Shown: positions 1 to 7,106, counted from the first letter of the stretch. The stretch is DNA of 18,228 nt from Chloroflexota bacterium (GCA_025355835.1 JANXYW010000254.1:1-18228), one strand, 5' to 3'. Numbers and translations are program-made. The notes: generated by a model not told the origin, from the letters alone.

Positions 1-200
1 AGACGCCAGCCCCCCTTGTCGTCTTGCAGGCGGAACAACTCCGGCGGCGTCTCCGCCTCGCGCCCTTGGCAGAACGGACACGTTGCGTTCGGCTCCGCGC
101 GTTCGCGCTGCTGACGCCGAAATGCGTCAGGGCGTTTGCTCCGCTCGGGCGCGACGATCACCCAGTTGCGGATCGTTGGGTCGAGTCTCAATTCCGTCAC
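1..200 (-). CDS. galT: Galactose-1-phosphate uridylyltransferase, N-terminal part (cut by window edge)
   Basis: GalT exchanges UMP between UDP-glucose and galactose-1-phosphate in the cytosolic Leloir pathway. The reverse strand encodes 66 codons with no stop before the edge. Typical GalT N-terminal features are visible: TELRLDPT at residues 2-9, WVIVAPERSKRP at 13-24, the metal-site CPFC at 41-44 and TPPELFRL at 51-58. The start is a GTG (complement of 198-200) preceded by a GGAAAGGG-type ribosome binding site; a nearby ATG is out of frame and runs straight into a stop. It lies 26 bp downstream of the LOG-like gene on the same strand and is probably co-transcribed with it. The catalytic HPH motif would lie beyond the window. 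Family assignment is firm; whether the rest is intact cannot be seen. Confidence 0.9.
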   Translation of the reverse strand, partial: MTELRLDPTIRNWVIVAPERSKRPDAFRRQQRERAEPNATCPFCQGREAETPPELFRLQDDKGGWR

Positions 201-226
201 ATTCGCCCTTTCCGCGCCCGCGCCAG

Positions 227-790
227 TTATCCGTGACAAGACGGACGGCGGGAGTGCACGGAGTGGTAGTAGGTCATGAGTTCGTCGAGCAGTGCGGCGG
301 GCTCCGTGCCGTAGATGATGTGCCCGCCGGTGTCCTTTTCTACGACCTGCATCATCATCTCGATGTGGTCGGCGATGCCGCCGGTTCCACGCAGCACGCC
401 GATCAGTTTTCCCTCGTCGTAGGCGATCGCGAACTCGCCCAGTGTGCCCGACCGACCGCCGACGATGATCACGATGTCCGAACTGCGGATGTTCTCGACC
501 TCGCGACCCATCAATCCGCTGCCGGTGTAGATCAGCACGTCGAATCCCTGGGACGGTGAGTCGTACTTCGCTACGTGCTCCGCAAGGCTTAGTCCCGGCG
601 ATATCCCTACCGTCATGCCGCCCTCGGACTTCGCGCCGAGGACCGCGTCATACGGCAGTCCCGGGCTCGCGCCGGTGATCAGCACGTAGCCAGCGCGACC
701 GATCGCCTTCCCGAGCTCGCGCGCCTTGTTCCGCGCATCGTTGCTGATCGAACCGCTGGCGGAGCCCATGACTCCGATCTTTGGTTTCAT
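227..790 (-). CDS. LOG/TIGR00725-like Rossmann-fold nucleotide-binding protein
   Basis: A 187-residue protein of the SLOG/LOG superfamily. The N-terminal IGVMGSASG (residues 4-12) is the nucleotide-binding loop, and GGRSGTLGEFAIAYDEGK in the C-terminal half matches the family's GGxGTxxE signature. Family members include cytokinin-riboside phosphohydrolases (LOG) and less understood TIGR00725 proteins; which activity applies here is unknown. I chose the ATG at 790 because homology starts directly after it and it lies 13 bp past the csoR stop. The ORF can be extended 24 codons upstream, but that stretch overlaps csoR and looks non-conserved. It sits between csoR and galT on one strand, so it may be transcribed with the repressor, although nothing in the protein suggests a metal role. 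Confidence 0.82.
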   Translation of the reverse strand: MKPKIGVMGSASGSISNDARNKARELGKAIGRAGYVLITGASPGLPYDAVLGAKSEGGMTVGISPGLSLAEHVAKYDSPSQGFDVLIYTGSGLMGREVENIRSSDIVIIVGGRSGTLGEFAIAYDEGKLIGVLRGTGGIADHIEMMMQVVEKDTGGHIIYGTEPAALLDELMTYYHSVHSRRPSCHG

Positions 791-803
791 CCCTTGGAAG
801 GGG

Positions 804-1085
804 TCAGCTCCTGCTGTATCGTCTGACAACTTCGACCACCTCATCGATCTTTTCGGGCGCACAACCGTCCTTGACCGCCTGCGTCAGGCAGCCGTCGAGG
901 TGGTCACGCAACAGGATCAGCGCGACGCCGTCGGCGGCGGCACGCAGCGATGCGATCTGCTGCATGATGTCGATGCAATAGCGATCCTCGTCAACCATCT
1001 TTGCAAGGCCGCGCGCCTGGCCTTCGATTTTTCTGAGCCGCGTCAGCAGCCGGCGCTTGTCGGCGACGTAGGAATGGGATTGCAT
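804..1085 (-). CDS. csoR: CsoR-family copper-sensing transcriptional repressor (copy 1)
   Basis: A 93-residue all-helical repressor of the CsoR/RcnR family (DUF156). The Cu(I) ligand set is complete and at the classic positions: C37 in DRYC, H62 and C66 in RDHLDGC. The basic helix RLLTRLRKIEGQARGL (residues 12-27) is the usual DNA-contact region. CsoR proteins bind G/C-tract pseudo-palindromes and are released by Cu(I). The ATG at 1085 has a GGAGGGG ribosome binding site five bases upstream. The gene points away from the copper run on the plus strand and shares a 200-300 bp intergenic region with it, a normal layout for a local copper regulator. Other family members sense sulfide, formaldehyde or nickel; C-H-C with CopA nearby favours copper. 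Confidence 0.93.
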   Translation of the reverse strand: MQSHSYVADKRRLLTRLRKIEGQARGLAKMVDEDRYCIDIMQQIASLRAAADGVALILLRDHLDGCLTQAVKDGCAPEKIDEVVEVVRRYSRS

Positions 1086-1097
1086 CGCGCCCCTCCA

Positions 1098-1119
1098 ATA
1101 CTCCCCCTCACCTTAGGGA
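1098..1119. promoter_or_regulatory. Candidate CsoR operator upstream of csoR copy 1
   Basis: On the plus strand this site reads TACTCCCC (1099-1106), then a C-rich spacer, then TTAGGGA. It is an imperfect dyad of C-tract and G-tract, like known CsoR/RcnR operators, just upstream of the csoR ribosome binding site. The same TACTCCCC word followed by a G-tract occurs in front of the second csoR gene (10896-10922). No binding data support it; the call rests on position, composition and recurrence. Confidence 0.4.
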
Positions 1120-1226
1120 CGTGGCGAAAACGCGATAAGAGCCATCCGGCCCGAATCCGGCGCCGAATGTCAGCGGCGATCTGCCGACAGCCGATTGCAC
1201 GCGGCCACTGCTCTCCCCGCCAGTAG

Positions 1227-1232
1227 TACAAT
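1227..1232 (+). promoter_or_regulatory. Possible -10 box (TACAAT) for the copper/redox run
   Basis: TACAAT matches five of six consensus -10 bases and faces the CBS gene from the divergent intergenic region. No convincing -35 hexamer lies 16-18 bp upstream; a TTGCAC at 1195-1200 is too far away. The context GCCAGTAG just upstream resembles the GCCCAGTA before TACTAT at 1828-1833, which precedes the next gene. Confidence 0.25.
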
Positions 1233-1246
1233 CGGATACCTCTATG

Positions 1247-1265
1247 CGCCGCCGGCGAGGCGGCG
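1247..1265 (+). other. Stem-loop in the leader of the CBS gene
   Basis: CGCCGCC (1247-1253) and GGCGGCG (1259-1265) form a perfect 7 bp GC stem with a five-base loop. No T-run follows, so it is a poor intrinsic terminator. A GGAGG follows at 1273-1277, but only a CTG codon lies at a usable distance from it. It may be a leader-RNA structure; function is unknown. Confidence 0.4.
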
Positions 1266-1382
1266 GATCACCGGAGGAAACTGGCACATCTTCGTCGGGG
1301 GCATTTGCTGGCGGGAGATCCTTCCTGCCCCGGCAGGCGCATACAGACGAGCACGCAGACCCATCTGCTCAATTGCGCGGCG

Positions 1383-1811
1383 ATGCGCACAGATGTCGAG
1401 CAGGTCGCGCCAGATGTCAGCATCGACCAACTCGTGCGCGAACACATTCTGCCAAAGAACGCCGGCTGCTTCGCGGTGGGGGTCGGCGAGCTCGTGGGCC
1501 TCGTGACGCTCAGCGACATCCACAAAATCGCGCAGGGTGAGTGGGCAACAACAAGCGTCTATCGCGCGATGACGCCGGCGAACCAACTTGCAACGGTGTC
1601 ACCGTCGGACAGCATCGAAGACGCGCTGCACCTGCTCGCGTCACGCGATGTCAACCAGCTTCCGGTACTCCGTGGTCGCGACTTTCTCGGCGTGATCACC
1701 CGGGCCGACATCCGCAGCTTCATCAAAGTGCGCCAGGACATCGGCGGGCTCCCAGCCAGGGTTGTCGAACAGGCCGATCGGCCCGCCCCGGCGCATCCGG
1801 TCGGCTCTTAG
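1383..1811 (+). CDS. CBS-domain-pair protein
   Basis: About 142 residues made almost entirely of two CBS motifs: the first from MRTDVEQVAPDVSIDQLV to GLVTLSDIHKI, the second from YRAMTPANQLATV to FLGVITRADIRSF. CBS pairs bind adenine nucleotides and regulate attached or partner proteins. The layout, with a short first repeat reading LVREHILPKNAGCFAVG, resembles the regulatory tail of site-2-protease (M50) family members, so this may be a stand-alone relative or remnant of such a tail. The start is uncertain: ATG 1383 sits exactly at the domain edge but lacks a clear ribosome binding site. A TTG at 1305 would add 26 non-conserved residues. It is the first plus-strand gene after the divergent csoR promoter. 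Confidence 0.72.
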   Translation: MRTDVEQVAPDVSIDQLVREHILPKNAGCFAVGVGELVGLVTLSDIHKIAQGEWATTSVYRAMTPANQLATVSPSDSIEDALHLLASRDVNQLPVLRGRDFLGVITRADIRSFIKVRQDIGGLPARVVEQADRPAPAHPVGS

Positions 1812-1827
1812 CGATAGTCCCGCCCAG

Positions 1828-1833
1828 TACTAT
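1828..1833 (+). promoter_or_regulatory. Possible -10 box (TACTAT) before the small Met-rich gene
   Basis: In the 53 bp gap after the CBS gene, TACTAT lies about 30 bases before the next start codon. It is preceded by GCCCAGTA, similar to the sequence before the TACAAT at 1227. There is no clear -35 box. It may be an internal promoter for the copA operon. Confidence 0.2.
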
Positions 1834-1864
1834 CATCAATTTGAACTACTACGGAGGTGTAGCA

Positions 1865-2083
1865 ATGGACGATCACAAGAGCACTGATAGCAGCAGCCCC
1901 GACCCGCACAAAGGCGACAACTCGATGATGGGCATGATGGCGATGATGATGGCCATGTGCATCGGAGTCATTCTCTTGTTCTCCCTCATTCCGACTGTGG
2001 GCATCCCACTCGGATTGTTGATCGCCGTCGGTGCGGGCGCGCTGATGTTCGTGTTGCACGCTCGCTTCATGCGGCACGGTTGA
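1865..2083 (+). CDS. Small Met-rich membrane protein, unknown function
   Basis: A 72-residue protein, not recognised as a named family. Residues 1-20 are polar. A Met cluster (MMGMMAMMMAMC) then leads into two hydrophobic helices at about residues 24-43 and 46-65, ending in a basic RHG tail. Methionine lined up at the mouth of a helix is typical of Cu(I)-handling membrane proteins, and the gene sits directly before copA's partner gene. The start at ATG 1865 is well supported by GGAGGT at 1853-1858 with six bases of spacing. The ORF can be read further upstream, but that part overlaps the CBS gene. A role in copper entry or delivery is inference only. Confidence 0.7.
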   Translation: MDDHKSTDSSSPDPHKGDNSMMGMMAMMMAMCIGVILLFSLIPTVGIPLGLLIAVGAGALMFVLHARFMRHG

Positions 2084-2101
2084 GACATGAAGGAGGAAAT
2101 G

Positions 2102-2542
2102 ATGAAGGCGCCACTGTCCCCGGTTCGCAGCACCGACGAAGTAAACATCCGCCTAACGGGGAGTGAGGTTGAGGCCGTGACCCTTGGGCTTCGAACATTG
2201 CTCATCACCATGCCGCGAGACGAAGCGCTCTGCGGCGTGGCCGCCGCTGGCCTCTCGAAGCTCCCGGACGTCCTTCCATCGGATCGGCAGCCTAAGGGAA
2301 CCGGAGGCGGTAACGACGAGAATCGACGATTGACCCTTCCGGTCATCGGATTGAGCCTGGGCGGCTGCGGCGCTCTCACCCTCGAGCGCCAGATGCGCAG
2401 GCTTTCCGGCGTCATCGAGGTGTACGTGAACCCTGCCACCGAAAACGCGTACATCGACTACGACCCGGAATGCGTGTCACCAAGGGCGATCGGGAATCGG
2501 ATCCGCGAGCTGGGCTACGAGACCGAACTGAGCGTGCGATGA
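2102..2542 (+). CDS. Degenerate HMA-domain protein, translationally coupled to copA
   Basis: A 146-residue protein. Residues 1-65 form a region I do not recognise. From about residue 78 it reads as a heavy-metal-associated fold, with the helix LERQMRRLSGV, the strand IEVYVNPATENAYIDYDPE and the closing IGNRIRELGYETEL. The metal loop is degenerate: GLSLGGC (83-89) replaces GMxCxxC, so the Met and the first Cys are gone and only C89 remains. ATG 2102 was chosen over ATG 2087 and 2099 because AAGGAGG at 2090-2096 is correctly spaced only for it. The stop overlaps the copA start as ATGA, implying matched expression. It could be a one-cysteine chaperone or a non-metal partner that docks on CopA. 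Confidence 0.8.
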   Translation: MKAPLSPVRSTDEVNIRLTGSEVEAVTLGLRTLLITMPRDEALCGVAAAGLSKLPDVLPSDRQPKGTGGGNDENRRLTLPVIGLSLGGCGALTLERQMRRLSGVIEVYVNPATENAYIDYDPECVSPRAIGNRIRELGYETELSVR

Positions 2543-5226
2543 CGAGCACCGCCTTGCCGGCCGAGGCTCCGTCTCGCGTCCGCGACGTCGTGTGCGGCAT
2601 GGCCGTCGATCTGCACGATAGCGCCAAACTCCATCGCGAGACCTGGCGTGGCCGTCCGTACTTCTTCTGCTCGATCGAGTGCCGCGACCGGTTCCGCGCG
2701 AGTCCGGAACGCTACGTGCCCGGCACGATGTCGGCGACGACGGGTGTCTCCGACACGCCCGGCGCCCGCCTGATCGAGCTTCCGCTCGCCGGCATCACGT
2801 CAGCGGATGCCAGCCGCATCGAGTCGGGGCTGAATAGTCTGACCGGTGTGGAGCGCGTCGCGGTGAACGGGACGAGTGGCCGCGTCACCGTGGTCTACGA
2901 CGCGACGAAAGTCGCCGCCGACGACCTTATAAAGGCGCTGCACGCGGTCGGCATCGACCCGCCAGTTGCGACGGTACGGCTCGGCATCAAGGGGATGTAC
3001 TGCGTCTCATGCGTCGTCACCATCGAACGCGAGCTCGAGAATACGCCCGGCGTCCGCGTCGCTACGGTCAATCCGGCGACGGACGAGGCGACGGTCGTCT
3101 ACGAGCCCTCAAAGCTTGCTGTCGCCTCGCTGCACGCAGCCGTCGAGCGCGCCGGCTACAGCCTCCGCGAGGCGCCCGCGGCGGCCGAAGGTGCGATCGA
3201 GCGACAGGAGAGCGAACAGGACCGCGAGTACCGCGGACTCATGCGGAAGTTCTGGTTCGCGGCGGTCATTGCTGTCCCGGTCATGATCCTGTCCTATCCA
3301 GGCCTGTTCAGGCTCGACACCTGGAGTTTCTTTGCGAAAGGCTCGAACTCGCTCTGGTGGACTTGGCGCGCCCTCGGGCTGATCACCGTGCCCGTGCTCC
3401 TCTGGTCCGGCGCGCAGTTCTATGTGAACGCCTGGGCGGCGCTGAAGCACCGGACGGCGAACATGCACACGCTGATCGCGACAGGCATCACGGCGGCATG
3501 GGTGTACTCCACCGTCGCGGTGGTCTGGCCCGGCATTTTCCCGGAAGAGCGATTCGCGGAGGTCTACTACGACGTGAGCGCCGTCGTCGTCGCGCTCGTC
3601 ACGCTTGGTCTGGCACTTGAGGTGAAGGCCAAGGGCCGCTCCTCGGAGGCGATCAAGAAGCTCGTCGGCCTCCAGGCGAAGACGGCGCGCGTGATCCGCG
3701 GTGGGCGCGAGCAGGACATCCCGGTCGAGGAAGTCGTCGTCAACGACATGCTGCAGGTACGACCGGGCGAGAAAATACCGGTCGACGGCGTCATCGTTGA
3801 CGGTGAGTCGAGCATCGACGAATCCATGGTGACCGGTGAATCGTTGCCGATCGACAAGAAGAGCGGCGATTCCGTCATCGGCGCGACAATCAACAAGTCA
3901 GGCGCATTCAAGTTCCGGGCGATGAAGGTCGGCAAAGATACCGCGCTCGCCAGCATCGTGCGCATGGTCCAGGACGCCCAGGCGACGAAGCTGCCCATCC
4001 AGCGGACGGTCGACCAGGTATCGAGCATCTTCGTGCCGATGGTGCTCATCATCGCGGCCGGCGCTTTCGTTGCCTGGTACAACGTCGGCCCAAGTCCGGC
4101 ACTCGCCTACGCGGTGATCGTCGGTGTGACGGTGCTGATCATCGCCTGCCCGTGCGCGCTCGGCCTTGCGACGCCGACCTCGCTCACCGTCGGTATGGGA
4201 AAGGGCGCCGAACAGGGCATCCTCTTTCGCGGCGGCGACGCTCTGCAGGCCGCCCGCAAGCTCGACGTGATCGTGCTCGACAAGACGGGCACGATTACGT
4301 GGGGCAAGCCGGCCCTCACGGACATCATCGTCGGTCCGGGATTCGACGAGGCTGACGTGCTGCGTTTCGCCGCCAGCGTGGAGCGCTCGTCAGAGCATCC
4401 GCTTGCCCAGGCCATCGTCACCGCCGCCCAGGGGCGTAACATCGACCTCCCGGAGCCGCGTGGCTTCAAGGCACTAACCGGACGAGGCGTCGAAGCGGAT
4501 CTCGACGGCAGGCACGTCCTCTTTGGCAACCGCAAGCTCATGGCGGACCTCGATATCGCCGTGGGAGAGCTCGAGGCGCGTGCCGACGAACTCGCGGGCC
4601 AGGGCAAGACGCCCATGTACCTCGCGCTCGACGGCGCGGCGGCGGGCGTCATCGCCGTCGCGGACACCATCAAACCTGAATCCATTGAGGCAATCGCGGC
4701 GCTGCGCAAGCTTGGCATCGAAGTCGCGATGATCACCGGCGACAACAGGCGGACCGCCGACGCGATCGCGCGCATCGTGGGCGTTGATCGCGTCCTGGCC
4801 GAGGTGCTCCCTGAGGACAAGGCGCACGAAGTGAAGAAGTTGCAGCTCGAAGGCAAGCGCGTGGGCATGGTGGGCGACGGCATCAACGATGCGCCGGCGC
4901 TGACGCAAGCCGATGTCGGCTTCGCTATCGGCACCGGGACCGACGTGGCCATTGAGGCCTCCGACGTAACGCTCGTCGGCGGGAGCCTGAACGGCGTCGT
5001 CGCGGCCATCGCGATCAGCAAGGCGACGATGCGCAACGTCTACCAGAACCTGGTCGGCGCCTTCATCTACAACGCGGCCGGACTGCCGGTTGCAGCGGGC
5101 ATCTTCTACCCGGTGATTGGCCTGCTGCTTTCACCGTTGCTTGCCGCGGGCGCTATGGCCTTCAGCTCGGTCACCGTCGTGACCAATGCCAACCGCCTGC
5201 GCGCCTGGAAGGCGAAGGAGTCATAG
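2539..5226 (+). CDS. copA: Copper-exporting P1B-1-type ATPase with N-terminal YHS domain
   Basis: CopA pumps Cu(I) out of the cytosol at the expense of ATP. Domains of the 895 residues: YHS at 14-60 with C19, C44 and C48; a degenerate HMA at about 77-140 whose loop is GITSADA with no cysteine; an intact HMA at about 147-212 with GMYCVSC; then the pump core. Catalytic marks are all present: TGES at 432-435, CPC at 537-539 in the sixth helix, DKTGT at 581-585 with the phosphorylated D581, HP at 620-621 and GDGIND at 779-784. The C-terminal YN and MAFSS motifs match the Cu(I)-specific subclass. ATG 2539 overlaps the preceding stop and starts directly before the YHS domain. The cupredoxin gene follows after 2 bp. 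Confidence 0.97.
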   Translation: MTSTALPAEAPSRVRDVVCGMAVDLHDSAKLHRETWRGRPYFFCSIECRDRFRASPERYVPGTMSATTGVSDTPGARLIELPLAGITSADASRIESGLNSLTGVERVAVNGTSGRVTVVYDATKVAADDLIKALHAVGIDPPVATVRLGIKGMYCVSCVVTIERELENTPGVRVATVNPATDEATVVYEPSKLAVASLHAAVERAGYSLREAPAAAEGAIERQESEQDREYRGLMRKFWFAAVIAVPVMILSYPGLFRLDTWSFFAKGSNSLWWTWRALGLITVPVLLWSGAQFYVNAWAALKHRTANMHTLIATGITAAWVYSTVAVVWPGIFPEERFAEVYYDVSAVVVALVTLGLALEVKAKGRSSEAIKKLVGLQAKTARVIRGGREQDIPVEEVVVNDMLQVRPGEKIPVDGVIVDGESSIDESMVTGESLPIDKKSGDSVIGATINKSGAFKFRAMKVGKDTALASIVRMVQDAQATKLPIQRTVDQVSSIFVPMVLIIAAGAFVAWYNVGPSPALAYAVIVGVTVLIIACPCALGLATPTSLTVGMGKGAEQGILFRGGDALQAARKLDVIVLDKTGTITWGKPALTDIIVGPGFDEADVLRFAASVERSSEHPLAQAIVTAAQGRNIDLPEPRGFKALTGRGVEADLDGRHVLFGNRKLMADLDIAVGELEARADELAGQGKTPMYLALDGAAAGVIAVADTIKPESIEAIAALRKLGIEVAMITGDNRRTADAIARIVGVDRVLAEVLPEDKAHEVKKLQLEGKRVGMVGDGINDAPALTQADVGFAIGTGTDVAIEASDVTLVGGSLNGVVAAIAISKATMRNVYQNLVGAFIYNAAGLPVAAGIFYPVIGLLLSPLLAAGAMAFSSVTVVTNANRLRAWKAKES

Positions 5227-5228
5227 CC

Positions 5229-5606
5229 ATGGGAATCGATCAGATCGTAGTCACAACCGGGGGCGCCTTCTTCATCGCGCTCGTCATCTGGTTTTTTTGG
5301 GGGCCGAAAGGGGAGGGTGTGGCGGCCGGCGTCACGTCATCCGGATACCAGGAAGCGATGGTGCTGGTAAAGGGCGGCTACACGCCCGACGTCATCGTCG
5401 TCGAACACGGACGCCCCGTACGCCTGACGTTCCAGCGCGAAGAGACCGCCTCGTGTAGCGAGATGGTCATTTTCGAGGACTTCGGCAAGAGCGCGCATCT
5501 GCCGACCGGAGAAGCCGTGCCGATCGAGTTCACGCCCGACAAGCCCGGCACCTACGACTTCGGCTGCCAGATGGGAATGTTCCGGGGGAAGCTCGTTGTC
5601 CGATAG
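5229..5606 (+). CDS. Membrane-anchored cupredoxin-domain protein
   Basis: A 125-residue protein with one N-terminal helix (about residues 5-24) and an exposed cupredoxin-like domain. ETASCSEMVIF (C76), FTPDKPGTYDFGCQMGM (C113, M115, M117) and a possible H90 provide copper ligands. This matches the cupredoxin family found beside or fused to copper ATPases and EfeO-type proteins (PF13473-like). The likely role is to take copper from CopA on the outer face of the membrane, or to shuttle electrons. It starts 2 bp after copA, with AAGGAG inside the copA end as ribosome binding site. A T7-G5 homopolymer at about 5291-5302 encodes WFFWG and is a spot where a sequencing frameshift would matter; the frame is intact here. 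Confidence 0.87.
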   Translation: MGIDQIVVTTGGAFFIALVIWFFWGPKGEGVAAGVTSSGYQEAMVLVKGGYTPDVIVVEHGRPVRLTFQREETASCSEMVIFEDFGKSAHLPTGEAVPIEFTPDKPGTYDFGCQMGMFRGKLVVR

Positions 5607-5666
5607 GAGGGGCGCCGTGCCGATTGTCGTCGCAGCACCGCCTCACAGCGCAGAAGGAGAAACGAA

Positions 5667-6092
5667 ATGAACACGCAGGCAAAGATTGTGGTCGGGGTCC
5701 TCGTGGCGGCCGTCGTCGGACTCGGCATCACCGTCGGCGTGATGGCCGCCGGCGACGACCACAACGGCAACACCACGACGGTGAGTCACATGATGGGGAA
5801 CGACAGCGGCTACCGGGGGATGATGGGAGCAATGGGGAGCATGGACCGCGACGACATGCTCAGGCACATGCGGGAGGTGCTCGGCGAAGACGGCTACCAG
5901 CGCATGCTTACCCACCTCGCGGACCACCGGAACGGCACGCCGATGACGGGCAACACTGCGGCCGACGAGATGATGCACACAATGATGGACGGGATGTTGG
6001 GACAGATGCCGATGGACAGGGGTACGGTCGTGCTTCCCGGAAGCGACGCCCACCACGAGACGGCGACGCCGGTACCCACGCCCGGAAGGTAG
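5667..6092 (+). CDS. Met/His-rich exported copper-binding-type protein
   Basis: A 141-residue protein with an N-terminal hydrophobic segment (about 7-27, signal peptide or anchor) followed by an outward region with about 19 methionines overall and several histidines. Clusters include HMMG, GMMGAMGSM, EMMHTMMDGM and a late HH. Such Met-rich, low-complexity exported proteins bind Cu(I) weakly and buffer it. No enzymatic motif is seen. GAAGGAG lies a few bases before ATG 5667. The gene is 60 bp after the cupredoxin gene, with nothing recognisable in the gap. It likely works with the cupredoxin as an extracytoplasmic copper sink; direct evidence is compositional only. Confidence 0.75.
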   Translation: MNTQAKIVVGVLVAAVVGLGITVGVMAAGDDHNGNTTTVSHMMGNDSGYRGMMGAMGSMDRDDMLRHMREVLGEDGYQRMLTHLADHRNGTPMTGNTAADEMMHTMMDGMLGQMPMDRGTVVLPGSDAHHETATPVPTPGR

Positions 6093-6101
6093 GTTTCTGC
6101 G

Positions 6102-6521
6102 ATGTACGCACCGACCATCGAACGGGAGCCGCCGCGTCAGGCGACGACGTCAGCCCTTGGGTTGATCCCGCGTGCGTTGCACGCCGACGTTGCGCGCATC
6201 GTCGCTGGAATGCCGGTGCAGCTGACGCTTCTCGAGTCGGCTGACCTCGTGGCGGCGCGAGTGGAGAGCGATTGTCCCGACATCCTCCTCATCGACACCG
6301 ACCTGCTCGGCTGCCCTGCGGATCTGTGCTGCTTCGCACGGGCGCTCCGCCCCGACGTGCGGGTGCTGGCGCTGGCGTACTACTGGTCGGAGCGCGAGGA
6401 GGCGTTGCGCGAATGCGTCGACGCGATTCTGCACAAGCCGGTGCGGGATGCCGAGTGGAAGAGCATCCTTCGCCGGTTCGATCGCAAAGGGGCGCAGCTG
6501 GCTTTGCGCGAAGCGGCCTGA
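6102..6521 (+). CDS. Atypical stand-alone receiver-like domain, Cys-rich
   Basis: A 139-residue protein with the outline of a response-regulator receiver: a hydrophobic strand then D65 (DILLID), a LALAYY strand (88-94) and a K112-P113 pair before the last helix. Key parts are missing: no acidic pair near the first strand, and the usual Thr/Ser after the fourth strand is alanine. Normal phosphorylation is therefore doubtful. Five cysteines (58, 71, 76, 77, 105) are unusual for this fold and could respond to copper or redox state. There is no output domain. AAGGTAGG precedes ATG 6102, and the gene is 9 bp after the Met-rich protein. The receiver assignment is a fold-level judgement. Confidence 0.65.
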   Translation: MYAPTIEREPPRQATTSALGLIPRALHADVARIVAGMPVQLTLLESADLVAARVESDCPDILLIDTDLLGCPADLCCFARALRPDVRVLALAYYWSEREEALRECVDAILHKPVRDAEWKSILRRFDRKGAQLALREAA

Positions 6522-6540
6522 GTGAAAGGAGAAGTTTGTC

Positions 6541-7056
6541 ATGAACGAAAGCGTAGTCAAGTCAGTGATGGAAGGCATGCCCTACGGTCTGTACATCGTC
6601 GGCTCCTGCCAGGACGGGGAGGCGGACGGGATGATGGCCGACTGGGTGATGCAAGTCTCCTTCAGTCCGCGCTTGGTGGCCGTGGCTTTGGAGAACGACG
6701 CCCGCACCTTGCAGAACATTCGGGCCAACGCCGCCTTCACGCTCAACTTCCTGTCGCAGGAACAGCACGGCATGTCGCTGGCAGGGAAGTTTGCGCAGCC
6801 GTACTTCGAGGCGAAGATTGCAGGCCGCGGCACGCCCGCCAAGATCCACCACAAGCTCGACGGACTGGCGCACACGAGCACAGAACGCGGAGTGCCTGTG
6901 CTCGATGAAGCGACGGCGTGGCTTGAGTGCGAAGCGGAGCAGTTTCTTCCGATGGGCGACCATACGCTCGTCATTGGGCGGGTCTTGGACGGGCAGATCC
7001 GGCGAGACGCTGAGCCGCTTACGTCTACGTACACCGGATGGAACTACAGCGGTTAG
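6541..7056 (+). CDS. Flavin reductase-like domain protein
   Basis: A 171-residue protein of the flavin reductase-like (FMN-binding split-barrel) family. It starts with a short helix and MPYGLYIVGSCQDGEADGMMADWVMQVSF, the usual N-terminal strand with the flavin-contact region. SPRLVAVALENDARTLQNIRANAAFTLNFL follows, and the C-terminal part contains HTLVIGRV. Family members reduce free flavin with NAD(P)H or act as flavoprotein oxidoreductases. The physiological partner is not visible here. A GAAAGGAG ribosome binding site precedes ATG 6541, and the gene is 19 bp after the receiver-like gene. In this setting a redox task, such as keeping copper as Cu(I) or feeding the quinone pool, is possible but unproven. 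Confidence 0.85.
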   Translation: MNESVVKSVMEGMPYGLYIVGSCQDGEADGMMADWVMQVSFSPRLVAVALENDARTLQNIRANAAFTLNFLSQEQHGMSLAGKFAQPYFEAKIAGRGTPAKIHHKLDGLAHTSTERGVPVLDEATAWLECEAEQFLPMGDHTLVIGRVLDGQIRRDAEPLTSTYTGWNYSG

Positions 7057-7106
7057 GCAACGTCGAGAGGATCGGCCCCCTCGAGTACAGCGGGGTATTC
7101 GCAATC

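Noticed and set aside
1247..1265. Stem-loop as an intrinsic terminator
   Set aside because: No T-run on either side and it lies ahead of a gene, not after one.
4107..5036. Long minus-strand open frame of 309 codons opposite copA
   Set aside because: Ser/Ala/Thr/Pro/Arg-rich mirror of a high-GC gene; no start signal and no domain. The plus-strand CopA motifs are unambiguous.
5291..5302. T7-G5 run in the cupredoxin gene as a programmed frameshift site
   Set aside because: The frame is intact and encodes a sensible WFFWG membrane end; no useful product exists in the alternate frame.
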